DNA of 64,000 nt from Euborellia annulipes (Eukaryota > Arthropoda > Insecta > Dermaptera > Anisolabididae). Shown here piece by piece: positions 48,601 through 58,438 of the stretch. A program made the translations under genes and the position numbers. The notes below the pieces were generated by a model. That model was not told the origin of the DNA. It did not search any database and was given only the letters and a program-made list of their open reading frames with translations. Position 1 is the stretch's first letter. The number at the start of each line of letters is the position of its first letter. Where the stretch lies: the NCBI GenBank assembly GCA_023213315.1, contig JAKCPI010005089.1:248001-312000 (forward strand). Direction: 5' to 3'.

Positions 48601-50084
48601 TGCTGAAATGATGCTCAAGCTAGAGGTTTTTTCAGAATTTACTCTATACAACTTGATACAGATATACAATTTTAGTATAATATAATCACACATTTTTTTA
48701 AATTCTCGGTCTCGGCTATTGAAGTCATTAGATATTTAACATTTATTTGAAACGAACATATTTTTTTCGCGGATATTCCGAAATATTTTTCCAAACATCG
48801 AAAAAAAATTCTCTTGAAGTTTCAGTCCTTAATTTTAATTTTAAGTACTTCCTCTCGATTGTTGAATTTTTCCCATTTAAATAACATGTAAATCATTGTT
48901 GTTTTTTTAATTGTTATAGTTCAGTTCGGTTTTATGATTTTTCATTGTGATTGGTCGCGCAATCTGTAGTTTATTAGAAATGTCCAGTATTGTATTATTG
49001 TTACTTGAACCGTTTCGTCGATGTCGGCTTCGAAAGTCCTATTTCCATGAAATTGTCATATTTTCTTTGTTATTAACAAAACGGCTGAAGATACAATAAA
49101 AAACGTAAGGAAAAACTTCCAGGAAATTAAATTTTCTACAAAAAATGTCCTATTAAATATTTAGCTCAAGTGAGATATATTCAGAATTGAAAAATTCATT
49201 AAATTTCAACTTTTATTGTATATATTTCTTAAATACATTGTACTGAATATATCTTGTGAAAAACGCCCTTGAGCTAAATATTGCATAGGACATTTTTTGT
49301 AGAAATTTTAATTGCCTTCAAGTTTTTCCCTTATGTTTTCTATTGTATCTCCAGCCATTTTATTAATAACAAAGAAAATATGACAATTTTCATGGAAATA
49401 GGACTTTCGAGGCCGACACCGATGAAATGATTCAAGTAACAATAATACAATACTGCAATCACAATGAAAAATCATAAAACCGAACTGAGCTATAACAATT
49501 AAAAAAAAAATAGACTGTTCATTAGCCAGTCAATATATCTTAAACGATATATTGACTGACTAAAATTCCATCTTTTTCAAACAAGCTACCTATATACTCT
49601 ACGAGAAAGTAAAAATTAAAAAACAACAAATTTAAAGGCCACTCATACTTCTCCTACCTAATATACAATTGATATTCAAAATAATTTTAGTAGAATTATT
49701 AACAAAAACTTTTTTATTCTTTTAGTTCATACGAAACATTCTTCAGAAAAAATAGATGCACATTGGAGAAAAGAATATGCAAAATTTTTTAATGCAATTC
49801 GTAGATCTATGCTCTGCGCAGTGAAACAAAAACATTTGCGTCGTATTAATGAGCCTGTATTAGAAATGCCTTTCGAATTACTCAAAAGTATTCTTATTGA
49901 ATCAATTCATTCGTCTACGGTGGAAGTGGAGGAAGAAGCCGAAGAGGAAATCACCCCAAGTCCAGCTTCACTTGCAAGTTCGGAGCTTGAATATCAATTA
50001 CGGGGATTATTCGCAGGATATGAGGAGGATGTAGATGAGCCACTCTTCTCTGATGAAGATCTTTCTCTACATTCTTTTGACTAA
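31113..50084 (+). CDS. AK9: Adenylate kinase 9 (AK9), 34 exons
   Basis: AK9 is a large multi-domain nucleoside mono/diphosphate kinase; animal homologues are about 1,900 aa, and this model gives about 2,114 aa. Exons: 31113-31746, 32490-32752, 32817-32978, 33482-33673, 33742-33923, 33998-34084, 34731-34911, 34981-35194, 35252-35500, 35575-35692, 37308-37516, 37579-37735, 37807-38140, 38774-38898, 39037-39171, 39878-39989, 41956-42106, 42451-42554, 42630-42895, 43643-43739, 44014-44132, 44248-44445, 44571-44683, 45085-45196, 45271-45367, 45597-45722, 45825-46011, 46379-46537, 46696-46916, 46985-47145, 47270-47463, 48157-48331, 48406-48556, 49726-50084. Phases agree throughout except that one T seems missing in the T7 run 38124-38130. 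The true start is unsettled: the frame has a TAG at 31098, so either a small upstream exon joins at the AG ending 31100 or 31112, or translation starts at Met 31341. Domain detail is in the sub-entries. Confidence 0.92.
31840..32230. repeat. Possible MITE in AK9 intron 1
   Basis: Clustered GTTAAAA / TTTTAAC motifs and loosely inverted ends (GGGTCTATTCTCTAAA, GTTTAGACAAACAAAACGGG). Boundaries uncertain. Confidence 0.35.
33742..37735 (+). CDS. AK9: AK9 nucleotide-kinase module 2 with YHS-like lead-in
   Basis: The order is a linker, a Cys-containing lead-in (WGNYCPCELRRGRMIQG), then KYYDKMYFFSSKANREEF, typical of the YHS-like strand-helix unit that precedes each AK9 kinase module. The P-loop GPPFTGKT follows (about 34848-34872), then a Glu/Arg-rich helical insert (MDWEEEREDMQNERQ). 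The later exons give the SGGWIIDDLPMDFDIMQ segment and ETVICLRD, the strand carrying the nucleotide-monophosphate side. The intron at 34912-34980 is only 69 nt, a multiple of three, and has no stop, so a retained-intron form would stay in frame. Confidence 0.88.
34103..34640. mobile_element. Terminal-inverted-repeat element in AK9 intron 6
   Basis: TTCAATGAAAACGTAACATT at 34115 is inverted at about 34618-34638 (GTTACGTTTTCATTGAA), and the arms pair over much of their length. A partial copy lies at 3315-3640. Confidence 0.75.
36013..36799 (+). mobile_element. Palindromic retroposon-like element E3 (AK9 intron 10)
   Basis: Flanked by TTTAAAACATTAA on both sides (36000-36012, 36800-36812). Arms start AGGTTATGAATATGG and carry CTGAAGATGGATTGCG..TTCCGAAAT (CTGAAGA at 36665-36671, GAAA at 36691). 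A GC-rich MITE is nested at 36444-36590. Confidence 0.82.
36444..36590. mobile_element. GC-rich MITE nested in E3
   Basis: AGGTTTGTTCGTTTTTAG and its inverse form the ends, enclosing GCGCATGCGC-type palindromes. It splits the right arm of E3 within an ATATAAT..GTTGT sequence that is continuous in the left arm. Confidence 0.8.
36979..37256 (+). mobile_element. Palindromic retroposon-like element E4 (AK9 intron 10)
   Basis: Flanked by ATCTTCCATTTA on both sides (36967-36978, 37257-37268). The right arm reads CTGATGA (37129) then GAAACGTCGG; the left arm is its diverged inverse. The 3' end is unpaired. Confidence 0.82.
37807..42895 (+). CDS. AK9: AK9 nucleotide-kinase module 3
   Basis: The exon at 37807 uses the AG ending at 37806; the closer AG at 37799 gives a wrong phase. 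It encodes a helical linker ending DKTPGQLLQEI, as in vertebrate AK9. The frame closes at TAA 38135-38137 just before the donor unless one T is added to the T7 run. Next come TFIFCPVALKDYQ and EILFSCEEAFERFLSHP (YHS-like), then LRILLTGAPGSGKSVIGK, a complete P-loop split by the intron 39990-41955. The donor at 42107 (GTTTGT) is weak but is the only one in phase. Later exons give an acidic Ser-rich insert and PGFVLAGFPFHLGDIQF, where the usual DGFPR is AGFPF. The catalytic state of this module is therefore doubtful. Confidence 0.86.
38230..38728. mobile_element. MITE in AK9 intron 13
   Basis: ACAAGGGGAGTGTATGGCCT at 38230 is inverted, with small changes, ending 38728 (GTACACTCCCCTTGT). About 34-bp terminal repeats. 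Confidence 0.8.
39503..39712. mobile_element. Tc1/mariner-type MITE with TA duplication
   Basis: CAGTGAGGGTCAATATTAAG and its inverse form terminal repeats of about 55 bp flanked by TA on both sides (39501-39502, 39713-39714). In AK9 intron 15. Confidence 0.92.
40366..41012. mobile_element. MITE with AGTAGGGTGGTTC ends
   Basis: AGTAGGGTGG at 40366 is inverted at 41003-41012 (CCACCCTACT), with inner inverted blocks (CCACCTCCTAATTTAGTTC). GGAC on both sides may be a 4-bp duplication. In AK9 intron 16. Confidence 0.72.
41082..41469 (-). mobile_element. Palindromic retroposon-like element E5 (AK9 intron 16)
   Basis: Flanked by TTGATTTATTTTCCT (41067-41081, 41470-41484), perfect. On the minus strand the left arm reads CTGAAGATGGCC..AAGCCGAAACGTC. 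The unpaired right end contains CACAGCCACAACTTC. Confidence 0.85.
41698..41888 (-). mobile_element. SINE copy 4, diverged
   Basis: Contains TAACTCGTGGTCGCCATCC and CACGTACTCACAAAATGTG, diverged from the other copies. Just upstream of AK9 exon 17. Confidence 0.65.
42945..43525 (-). repeat. Palindromic repeat family A, copy with intact centre
   Basis: One full arm runs from GATGTCGAGATTTTGATGG to the palindromic centre (CAGTACACAACTTTCTCTTG inverted at about 43490). Confidence 0.75.
43643..44683 (+). CDS. AK9: AK9 linker exons between modules 3 and 4
   Basis: Four exons encode a LID-side helix (EAIFRKMDSEYEIYLKKLQEK), a helical stretch with many Glu and Lys, and a segment ending PLLKEMAVREQIPCYAIT. 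The last part aligns by eye with the LIPIISINGARR region that precedes the fourth kinase module of vertebrate AK9. All junctions are GT-AG and in phase. Two palindromic elements sit in the introns on either side (43787-43971 and 44724-45044). Confidence 0.82.
43787..43971. mobile_element. Palindromic retroposon-like element E6, shortest copy (AK9 intron 20)
   Basis: Flanked by TATATACAATAGTAT (43772-43786, 43972-43986), perfect. Two arms of about 75 bp are near-perfect inverses joined at GACCGAAACGTCGGCCC. The tail reads CAACAGCCACAACTAC. Confidence 0.88.
44724..45044. mobile_element. Palindromic retroposon-like element E7 (AK9 intron 23)
   Basis: Flanked by TTGAATATAATT (44712-44723, 45045-45056). 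Arms carry GGTCGACGTTTCGGA and its inverse and CCCGAAGAAGG. The tail reads AACAGCCATTTTACAC. Confidence 0.85.
45085..47463 (+). CDS. AK9: AK9 nucleotide-kinase module 4
   Basis: The module opens with a Cys-containing lead-in (NRYFCPIQLKLG) and a YHS-like FYLHGDAGFINFLKDPIKY. The P-loop is GPDKSGKT (about 45694-45717), followed by LGLRILTIGSAIRYVLEQ, which is strongly AK9-like. GFIFDGFPTTVVLFKEL keeps the Asp of DGFPR but has Thr in place of Arg. It ends with a second Cys-rich unit (FRRSCPVCYHE) and FVFGYGLCLTCMF. This is the best preserved kinase module together with module 2. Confidence 0.88.
46077..46200. mobile_element. Tc1/mariner-like terminal fragment
   Basis: ACAAGGGTTGGACAAAATAA followed by ATGAACACC resembles a common Tc1-type terminus. 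No opposite end. Confidence 0.3.
47526..47945. repeat. Cluster of nested hairpins in AK9 intron 31
   Basis: Motifs CAGTTCATGAAATG and CAGATCGTGTAATG recur in both orientations. Local hairpins such as AGACAGAAGTTCATGAACTG lie inside a larger inverted repeat centred near 47795 (GGGCCTTAGACAGATCGT and its inverse at about 47920). Confidence 0.75.
48157..50084 (+). CDS. AK9: AK9 C-terminal exons
   Basis: The last three exons give a further YHS-like strand unit (KIFIFKLGSDEFCIDFNGM), a conserved block ALFLGYYLKIHTKHSSEKIDAHWR cut by an intron, and an acidic tail rich in Glu and Asp ending at TAA 50082-50084. AATAAA-like signals follow at about 50110-50160. The intron 48557-49725 contains a fold-back element of about 0.6 kb. 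Confidence 0.85.
48901..49507. repeat. Fold-back element in AK9 intron 33
   Basis: Arms of about 280 bp meet near 49205 (left ATTGTTATAGTTCAGTTCGG, inverted at about 49490). Both arms include AGTCCTATTTCCATGAAA-like blocks. Confidence 0.85.
49513..49565. repeat. Short palindrome
   Basis: AGTCAATATATC and its inverse GATATATTGACT meet around 49538. Confidence 0.8.
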
Positions 50085-51340
50085 TACAATTTATTCATAG
50101 CTTCTTTCAAAATTTAATAAACTTTCTTAGTTTATCTTTAGGAATAAAAAATACTTTTTCTCTTATAAATTTTTAAACAAAACTAATTAGTTATACATTT
50201 ATTTTCTTCAAATATCAATACATATGTTTTTTTTTTTTTTTTTTTTTAATTATCTATATACAAATCGATCCAAAACTTTTTGATCCATAATAAAAATCAA
50301 AATTAACAAGTTTTAATAAAATGTTTTTTTTTTTTTTTTTTAGATTCCCGATAAAAAATAACTTCCTTATTTCTTTACATTTTTTCTTTTTTCAGGGGGA
50401 GACTTATTGTATAGAATTTCAATAAATATTCCTTTAATAGTCCTCTCAAATCAGCTATGTATCGAATCCACCAATCAGCCGCACAGAAACGAGTATATAA
50501 AGAATATATTTTCTTTTTTAGATAATTTAAGATTTTTTATATCTCTGAAAAATAATAATATTTTATTATGCCCCTGGCCCGTAGCACAAAGATAGAGATC
50601 CGGCCTCTTGTGCTAAGGTTCAGGAGTTAACTTGCCATCCAGAATTTTTCTAAATTATACTATGACCAATTAATTTAGAAAAACAGAGGCTGTTCTAAAT
50701 GGCGGAAAAGACTTAAAAAAAAATCTACCCTTCGGCAAGAGAAAGTTGTGTACTGTGCTAGTCACACAAGATTTTTTTGTGTCGAGATATATTTAGTTGC
50801 CCTTAGCACCCAAGTTCCAAACTTGACCACGCGATTCATAGATGGCTACGAATGCTTCAACATCAGTTCGAACAATTTTCACGAAAAATTTCACTGATAT
50901 GCTTTTTAATGAGCATCAAAAAAATAGTTGATTTATGAATTTTAATCAAAATCGTTGGAGTGATTTGAGAAAATAAAAAAAAAAAACTGAAAAAATAATT
51001 CAGTACTCAAAATATAAAATTTCAACCTCCTAGCTGAGATTGCTTGTCTCAATTGTCTGTACTGTTTGGCAACTGAAAGGGAATATACATGTATTTTAAT
51101 ATGTAATATATAAAAATACAAAAATTGTTTATTGTTTATTTATAAAGGAGTATAAAATATTTTAATATCATATACAATTTTTTTTATAAGACACAAGATT
51201 AATTATTAGATAAAAAAATTTTTAAATTATTTAAAAAAAAAAAATACACTTTACAAAAATAATATAAATAAAAAAGTCTCTCTAAATGAACAATAACCAA
51301 GATTATGAATAATACAGTATCAAGTTAATTATTATTATTC
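50085..51340. other. AK9 / coiled-coil gene convergent intergenic region
   Basis: Holds the 3' ends of two converging genes (AATAAA-like motifs on both strands), poly-T runs at 50227-50248 and 50324-50341, and a tRNA-like GC patch near 50571-50640. A family A fragment occupies about 50700-51040. Confidence 0.55.
50700..51040 (+). repeat. Palindromic repeat family A, partial copy
   Basis: Begins at the centre (GGCAAGAGAAAGTTGTGT) and runs through one arm to AAAATTTCAACCTCCTAG. Confidence 0.65.
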
Positions 51341-53950
51341 CTATTGCGAGAGATGATTTTCGACATCTTCTAAGGGAGGTTTCGGGGGATTTAGACCTGT
51401 GGGGTCTTCAGGCAAAGCCCCAGCCGCAGCTTCTTCGCTTGTAATTGGATTCCTTTCTTTAACTGCTGAAATCTTTTTTTGAACGGATAAAAAACTATTT
51501 CTTATGTCTTCCAATGCTTTTGTCAGTCCTGATTTGATTTGACTGAAATCTTGGGTTACCAAAGACAAGCGACCGAGCAAATAATTGAGATTCTCGTCTA
51601 CTTCCGCCATTCTGCTGGTGATTGTAATTACTTTTCCTTGCATGCTGCCCATTGTAGCTACAGAACCATTAACATATGCATCAGTTTGTTCTTGAAGTTT
51701 ATGCAATGCTCCTGCAGAATTGGACAATTGTTGATACATAATACCTATTTGTCTCCAAACTTGATTCATTTCTGTTTCTAGTTTAGTAGTAAGATTTCCC
51801 AAAGCTCCAGATTGATTATCCATTATTGAAGAAGTAATAGCGTTGAAACGATTCTGAATTGTATTATTCAATTGATCTGCCTGGGTTCTTACAAAATCAC
51901 TCAATTCCATTACAACTTGATGTGATCCAAATTCAATTCTTCTTTTTGCATCAAGAACATTGTCAGCAGTTTGAACTAATAATTGCTCCATTTTGGATAA
52001 AGTTTTAACTTCTTTGAACAACTTCTCATATTCTTTTGAAGATTCAATACAAGTATTCTGCGCTATTTCACTAACTTCTGAAGTTCTCTTAGAAATTTCC
52101 TCGTGTCCTAACTTAATATCTGAAGCAAGTACATTTATTCTATCATTTAATTTCTTCATTCCTTTTTCTTGATTTTCAACTACATCATTACTTAGATCTT
52201 TAATAAAACTCTTTGTCTCATTTTTTAGGGAATCAAGTTTTCTGAATTGTTGATTCAAATTTTCAGAAAGAGAATTAATTTCTTCCTTTAGTTGATTATT
52301 TGGCGTTGTAGTTTCAACAGGTGGTAGAGTCGGTGCTGGAACTGGCTCTGGAATTGCTGCGGCTTCAAGTCTTGCAGCTGCTAATTCTAGTCTAGCTATC
52401 AATGTGTCTGTTGGGATTACATTTGATGCCTGATTTTTATTTGATTCCTCCAAACTTCTAATTCTAGAATCGATTCTAGTGACAACATCATTAAGGGCTT
52501 CTATTCGTGATTCAGTTACTCTTTGTCGTTTATCAATTCCAACCAGGGCTTTCTTGACTTGATCCCCCAATTGTCTTTCTCTGAATTCGTGGCGTTCCAA
52601 TTTATCACCAAAGTCTCGAAACATATGAACTAAGGATAGGATAGCTGCTCGAATATCATCATTTCTGAAAAAAATCAAAGAAAATGTTATTTATTATTTT
52701 GCAATTATCTATTTAACTTTTACTTTATTTCAGGTTTATTTATTTTAATACCCACGTCGTACCAAACATTAGGTGAACCTTGTTTTGCACGCGAGTCTTA
52801 TAGGTGAGAAAATAATTCGACGTTCAAATTATATCACAATTTTATTTCTTAATATAATAGATCGGGGATTGAGTTATTAACTTAGTTCGAATATATAATC
52901 TCTGAGAAGATTATGAACTAAACCGAGGTTTTAAATTAACAGATAGAGCTCGTTAAAGCTTTTGTGGTTTGTATTATTATTATGGGAGTTTTGATTTATA
53001 GACCACATTTTGTATTAATTATTTAATAAAAATATAAATACTGTACAACGTTTCAATTCACTTGAGTTGGAGCAAATGCACAGTATTTGAGACGACTGAA
53101 GAATAAGCAGTCGAAACATTGGACAGTATTTATATTTTTAATAAATATTAATAATAAATACAAAATGTGGTCTATAATTAAAATCTCCCATGATAATAGA
53201 TAGAGAGCTGTTTATTGTATTAAGACAGGTTTCTTCATTTAAGACCAAGTAGCTGACCCTAGTTTAAAGGACAACCTTGTAATGAAGAAACCCCTTTTAG
53301 TACTACATAATATATAATTATTGTTAAAATAAATAGATTAAAAGGAAAATAGAATAAATATTTCTATCTCTTAATAATAAAATGATGGGATGTGGTATAT
53401 TTTATAATAAGATATAGTACCGAAGTAGATTTCTTCATTAAAAGGCTAAGTCGCTTAACTAAGGGCCAGCTACTTGACCATAGATAAAGAACCCTTAAAT
53501 ATAATATTCGAACAATTTAATTAAGATCTTTTTTATATTAAAATCGTGGAGATTTGAGAAGTGGTTAAAAAATATATTGTACATAAAATAAATAAAATAT
53601 TTATTGAAAAGAATTTGAGCCAAGAGGTTTTATTAAAAACTTAATTTGAGCAGACAATGTTTCGTCCACTTGCTTTCGTACTTTTTTCTTGTGTTTAAAA
53701 TTTAACGTCATTTAATTTTTTTCTTTGTTTATAGTTTATGGAACCGCTCTCTGGTTCTTCCATCTGTTAAATCCAAACAAGAAGACCAGAGTGATGCTTA
53801 TAATAAACGAACGCTTCAGAGCGCTTGAGAGAATATATCCGAACGCAGCTAATTATACAAGAATGGTGCTCACGTGACTTCACGAGGAGCGGCTGCGATG
53901 AATCCCGACATAAGGAGCAACACGAACAAAGTCAGCCCTGTAGTTTGCAT
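51341..53950 (-). CDS. Secreted coiled-coil protein, two coding exons, not recognised
   Basis: The exons are 53950-53874 (start Met, 25 codons plus two bases) and 52664-51341 (stop TAG). The donor is GTGAGC and the acceptor TTTTTTCAG; phases agree and the product is 466 aa. The first exon is a textbook signal peptide, with a hydrophobic core LTLFVLLLMSGFIAAA and probable cleavage before PREVT. The mature protein starts NDDIRAAILSLVHMF and is almost wholly predicted alpha-helical coiled coil (LERHEFRERQLGDQVKKAL, IEALNDVVTRIDSRI). A proline-rich break lies near residue 115-130, there are possible N-glycosylation sites and a Pro-rich tail. An acceptor at 53960-53961 just before the start codon shows that a 5' untranslated exon lies further upstream. 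The gene converges on AK9. I recall arthropod secreted coiled-coil proteins of this type but no named family; function unknown. Confidence 0.87.
52955..53197. mobile_element. Palindromic retroposon-like element E8 (intron of coiled-coil gene)
   Basis: Second copy of E2, with TAGACCACATTTTGTATTAA and its inverse on the arms. CTGAAGA is at 53096-53102 and GAAAC at 53113. Flanking AGATAGAGCTCGTT and AGATAGAGAGCTGTT look like a diverged duplication. Confidence 0.75.
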
Positions 53951-54369
53951 TGCGTCAATCTGTAACAAAATTATAATAAAATTTCTATTCTAATTTCTTT
54001 AAAATTAAAAATAAATATTTAAAAAAAAAGATTAAATTGAGATGATTTTAGAGAATCTTATGCTTCTTACCGACTTTATGGTTTTATATTAAAAAGTAAA
54101 AAATAAACTTAATGAAATGCGTTCGGATTTTATGCTCTGGAGCGCCCCGAATATTATTAAAATTACTTGAGCGGAGCTTAAGTCCAAGGAGGAGAGGGGC
54201 ACTACCCTCACTCCTCCAGATGAGTACAGTATGCACTCAGATAAAGATAAAGAGAGTGGGAAGGCGACATGATACCCATAAGCCCCGAGGGCATCTTTAT
54301 TTCGCACTTTTCGTTCGATTAAGTGATTTAATTCAAGACTTGGTACTATTTATGTACAAAATTTCATAA

Positions 54370-54950
54370 TTGAAAAAAAATTTTACAAAGGGTTCCAAAG
54401 GGCACCTTTTGAATCGAAATTTACATGCAAATCTCCAAAGGGATTTAACACTGGCTCTATGGAAGGAAGAGCTGAAAAATGAATTTGAAAAATTTGAAAT
54501 ACTACTTCAGTAAAGTGTACTTCAAACAATTTTCACAAAAAACTTTACTGATATACTTTTTAAAGAACATCTAAAAAATAGTAGATTTATGAATTATAAT
54601 CAAAAGTTAGAGCAAAATTTGAGAAAATAAAAAAAAAAACTGAAAAAGTACTTAAGTAAAGTACTCGGTACTTTTTGGCCGATTTTGTTCAAAAGCTTAT
54701 TTTGACTGTCCGGGAGGGTACCTAACTTAAATATAAAATTTAAATTTCGTAGCCCAATTCCTTCATGCTTAAAATCTTTATACACGCATACAGACAGACA
54801 GACTGGCCAATTTGCGGGAACCATTTTTTTTTTGGACTCAGAGAACCTCAAAACGTGTATTTCCATCAAAATCTCAACATCGAATTTTTTACATGATAGC
54901 AATAATTATCTCTATATATTACAAATATAGGTAAGAGAAAGTAAAAAACA
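54370..54950 (+). repeat. Palindromic repeat family A, partial copy
   Basis: Full block order of one arm, ending in ATTACAAATATAGGTAAGAG. Confidence 0.72.
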
Positions 54951-55305
54951 AAGCTCAAACATCACATTTCATCTCTTCGAATTAAAAAAAAAAAAAATTC
55001 CTTAATTACTGCGGCAATGATCCAAATTCACTATTTCCATTAAATTAAGTTCAGAGAGGATAAAGTGAGTTGGGGACTCAAAAAAGTAGTGAGTTCCTTA
55101 GACAATTTTATGTAGAACTATAAAAAATAATTCATTTTTTTATTCCAATATCGTTTACTATGATATTTTGGTTTTTAGTGACAGATTGGACTTCTTACAA
55201 TTTTTTTCACTTTGATTTTTAATCATACCAGCAAGATGCTGACGAAGGAGAATAATTCTGAAGTATGCATGAACTTGATACTACATTAATAAAGATTACT
55301 ACGTG

Positions 55306-56020
55306 CTAATTTAATCTTTTCGCCAACTTTTTTTCTTTTGTTATTGATATGTGGCCCCAATAAGCGGTAGAAAAAACAGAGGACTTTTTTAGAAAACATT
55401 TTAACATTTTGTTGATAATGAAAAAATTAAAAAACAGGGTTGTTAATTTTGTCATATAAACATAGAAAAAAATTTCACAAAATTCGGAGAGATTAAGATC
55501 ATTTTTTGTCAAATTTTGTACGAAATGCCTTATTATAACTTTATGCCTTCATCTAAATGGGGGGAAGTTGGGGATTCTACGCCTATGATTTAAAATACTG
55601 TATTCTTACTTGAAAAAAAAAAAAAATTAGAAGTGAGAAATCCTGATATCTGACCTATTTTTTCTTTTTTTTTTTTTTTTTTTTTAAGTAAGAATACAGT
55701 ATTTTAAATCATAGGCGTAGAATCCCCAACTTCCCCCATTTAGATGAAGGCATAAAGTTATAATAAGGCATTTCGTACAAAATTTGACAAAAAATGATCT
55801 TAATCTCTCCGAATTTTGTGAAATTTTTTTCTATGTTTATATGACAAAATTAACAACCCTGTTTTTTAATTTTTTTCATTATCAACGAAATGTTAAAATG
55901 TTTTCTAAAAAAAAAAATCCTCTGTTTTTTCAACAAGTCCCTGGTGACAAACCGACACTCGTTTTTTTGACATTACTTACAAGTTTGAAACTCGTAAATC
56001 AATTTAAGCTTAAATATATT
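55306..56020. repeat. Fold-back element, arms about 300 bp
   Basis: The arms (GGCGTAGAATCCCCAACTTC and its inverse; GATCTTAATCTCTCCGAATT and its inverse) meet near 55650. The same short frame is therefore open on both strands; it is not counted as a gene. Confidence 0.85.
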
Positions 56021-57650
56021 TTTTTTACTTTTTCAAAAAAATAAAAGTGAGGGAGGGGGGAGGGTCCGAATCATTTCTATAATACTTTTTGCTCATTTTT
56101 TTTTTTTTTAAATCCTGTGTGCGGCTCTGGGCTTAGGTAATATCAGGAGAGTATATAAGGGGGAGGGGCGAGGGTGCCCCCCCCCCCGAAATTTCCCAAA
56201 CACATATACATATATAGGGGTATATAGATATCAGCACAACAAATTTTTTCGCAGGATGAATATCTTTGGTTCCGCAAAAGAAAAAATGTTCCGCAAAAAA
56301 TTTCTATATACGCCCCTGGTTAATGTTTTTTCTCTATTAAAGAAGGCCGCCGAGAGCTTTGTCGGCTGTATATACGGCCCCCCCCTCCATCCCCCCATTA
56401 AAATTTTAAATTCGAATATGTGCGCTTCAGAGGGAAAATTTTAATGAAAATATTTTTAAATATTTAATTTTTGTTTCATTTGGAATTTCTAGTTGAAGTT
56501 TAAACGGCTCGGGCCCCGAGAATTAATCCCCCCTGGCCCTGCCCTTGGCCTAGACTTATAGGGTCCCTGGCAGACATCCACTTAATCCACTTCTGCCTCC
56601 AGGCATTTGGATAAAAAATTGCATAATTTTCGAAATTGGCAATTATACAAATTCTTTGCAAAATGTAGTGCTATTAATTATTAAAACTGGCTGTATTGAA
56701 ATCTCAAAAATTTATAATAACAGGAAAGAAATAGGCCTATCAATTTATTTCCTTCTTTTAATTGCCTCTTCTATCTTTGAAGAGGCTCTTCATAATTCTT
56801 AGAAGTTATGAATTACATCATTTTGCTTGGTTTTTATCTTTATTATTATTTTTTTTTTTCATATACACGGTCTTTTAAAGCATACAAGAAATGCTTTTAA
56901 AAAATTAAAGATAAAAAACAGACATTCAAATGTTTTTCTAGAGCTTGAATACAGCGACCTCATCTTAATAGCATTAGTTTAGAAAAAAAAAACTAAATTT
57001 TTTATTAAAAATAAAGTTTATATTTGTTGTGAGGTTCTTCATTTTGCGATTGCTGTTTTAAGGGTTGCCTTCTTGGGTCCAAGACAAAAAAAAAAAAAAA
57101 AACAAGTAGGGATCAGTCCCTCCAGATCGCCAAGTGTTGGCAAAATAAGATCTCTTTTTACACAAAAAATTAAAAAAAAAAGGTTGAATGATTTAAATTT
57201 CGCAATTCTGATCAAGACACTTTATGGTGACAAATTTTATTTAATGAATGACAAATTTGTATCTATTAACATTTGTAATTTATCATTTGTTTGAATGTTA
57301 AATCATTTTGAATGATATATATTACAACATGAAGTGTTGATAGATGGTTGAAAATCAGAGTGTTAAATGGAGGGGAAAAAGTTGAGAAGAATGGACATGG
57401 ATCCCGAGGGTCGATGCGGGTCCCCATTCACATCTGTTCTGCTCCAAGAAAGAAACCAACTGCAGCCTTCAAAAAAAAAAATAATAATAATAAATAAAAA
57501 GACCCTTGAAGCAGTTAGTTAATGAAATGTCTACAAGAGACTTACTTATTATTTATCTATAGACCGATATATTCAATCCCAAATATCTAGATGTTAATTA
57601 TTAATTAGTCTATGAGTTCAAAAATATAAATATGAACGTTGTTGCTTCAT
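56021..57650. other. Unassigned DNA with mononucleotide runs
   Basis: G- and C-runs (56155-56185) in contexts typical of MITE ends but without matched termini. No gene. Confidence 0.35.
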
Positions 57651-57654
57651 AATG

Positions 57655-58438
57655 ATGGAATTTGGGATTGCAATTTAGATATTATAACACCAAAAGTTAA
57701 ACCGGTATTCGGTATTTTTTTAGATCATAATACCGGAATGACGGTTTTAATACCGGTAGTAGAAATTTTAGAAAAAGAAAAAAACACAGGTTTGTTTTAT
57801 TTGCCAGTTTTATTAAAGAGTGTTAATATAGCCTTCAACAGACTACCAGCCACCAGATTACTACTTGAAAAGTGTCATCAAACTTTGAGCATCATAACAT
57901 GTGTTTAATAATATTATATTACATATTATTATTACTCGTCAAAATGATGTTATATAAATATTTAATAAAATAATAATAATATATATACAAGGGCGGATAC
58001 AAGGGGGGAGTAAAGGGGGTAATTACCCCCCTGAGATTTGAAAAAATACTTTTTTTCGAAAAACAAATGTATTTTTGTATTTTTAATGTAAAATTTTAAA
58101 AATTAATACTTAAAAATTTGATTTGTATTTATATTCTGGCAAACAAGTACAGAATGTTCCTTTAAATTACCGAAATTAAGAAAAAAATGCGTGCTGTGCG
58201 ACCAGTCACTCCAGATTACCCGCCCCCCCTCCCGAGAAACACCTCTGGATCCGCCACTGTATATATAATATAATAAATGTTAAATAAATCGTGTATTTTT
58301 TAAGCGAAAAATAAAAATCTCAATCAACATAAAATACCGAAAAAAAAAAACGGTATTTAAACTTATGAATACCGGTATTACAAAATTGTACAAATGGCTC
58401 AAAATACCGGTATCCCGGTATCCCGGTATTGCAACCCC
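57655..58438. mobile_element. Decayed element with ACCGGTATT subterminal repeats
   Basis: TTGGGATTGCAA at the left resembles the inverse of the right end (GGTATTGCAACCCCTAA). Both ends are rich in ACCGGTATT/AATACCGG units, as in some hAT elements. A 272-bp MITE is nested inside. Confidence 0.5.
57988..58259. mobile_element. hAT-type MITE, 8-bp duplication
   Basis: Right terminus inverted reads CAGTGGCGGATCCAGAGG; the left reads CAAGGGCGGATACAAGG. TATATATA on both sides (57980-57987, 58260-58267), though in AT-repeat context. A fragment of the family is at 19685. Confidence 0.8.

Noticed and set aside
55306..56044. Two nearly identical 68-86 aa frames on opposite strands
   Set aside because: They are the two arms of one fold-back element; no conserved domain.
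57639..57908. 89-aa open frame as a hAT transposase fragment
   Set aside because: No conserved transposase motif; lies in ACCGGTATT-rich terminal sequence.
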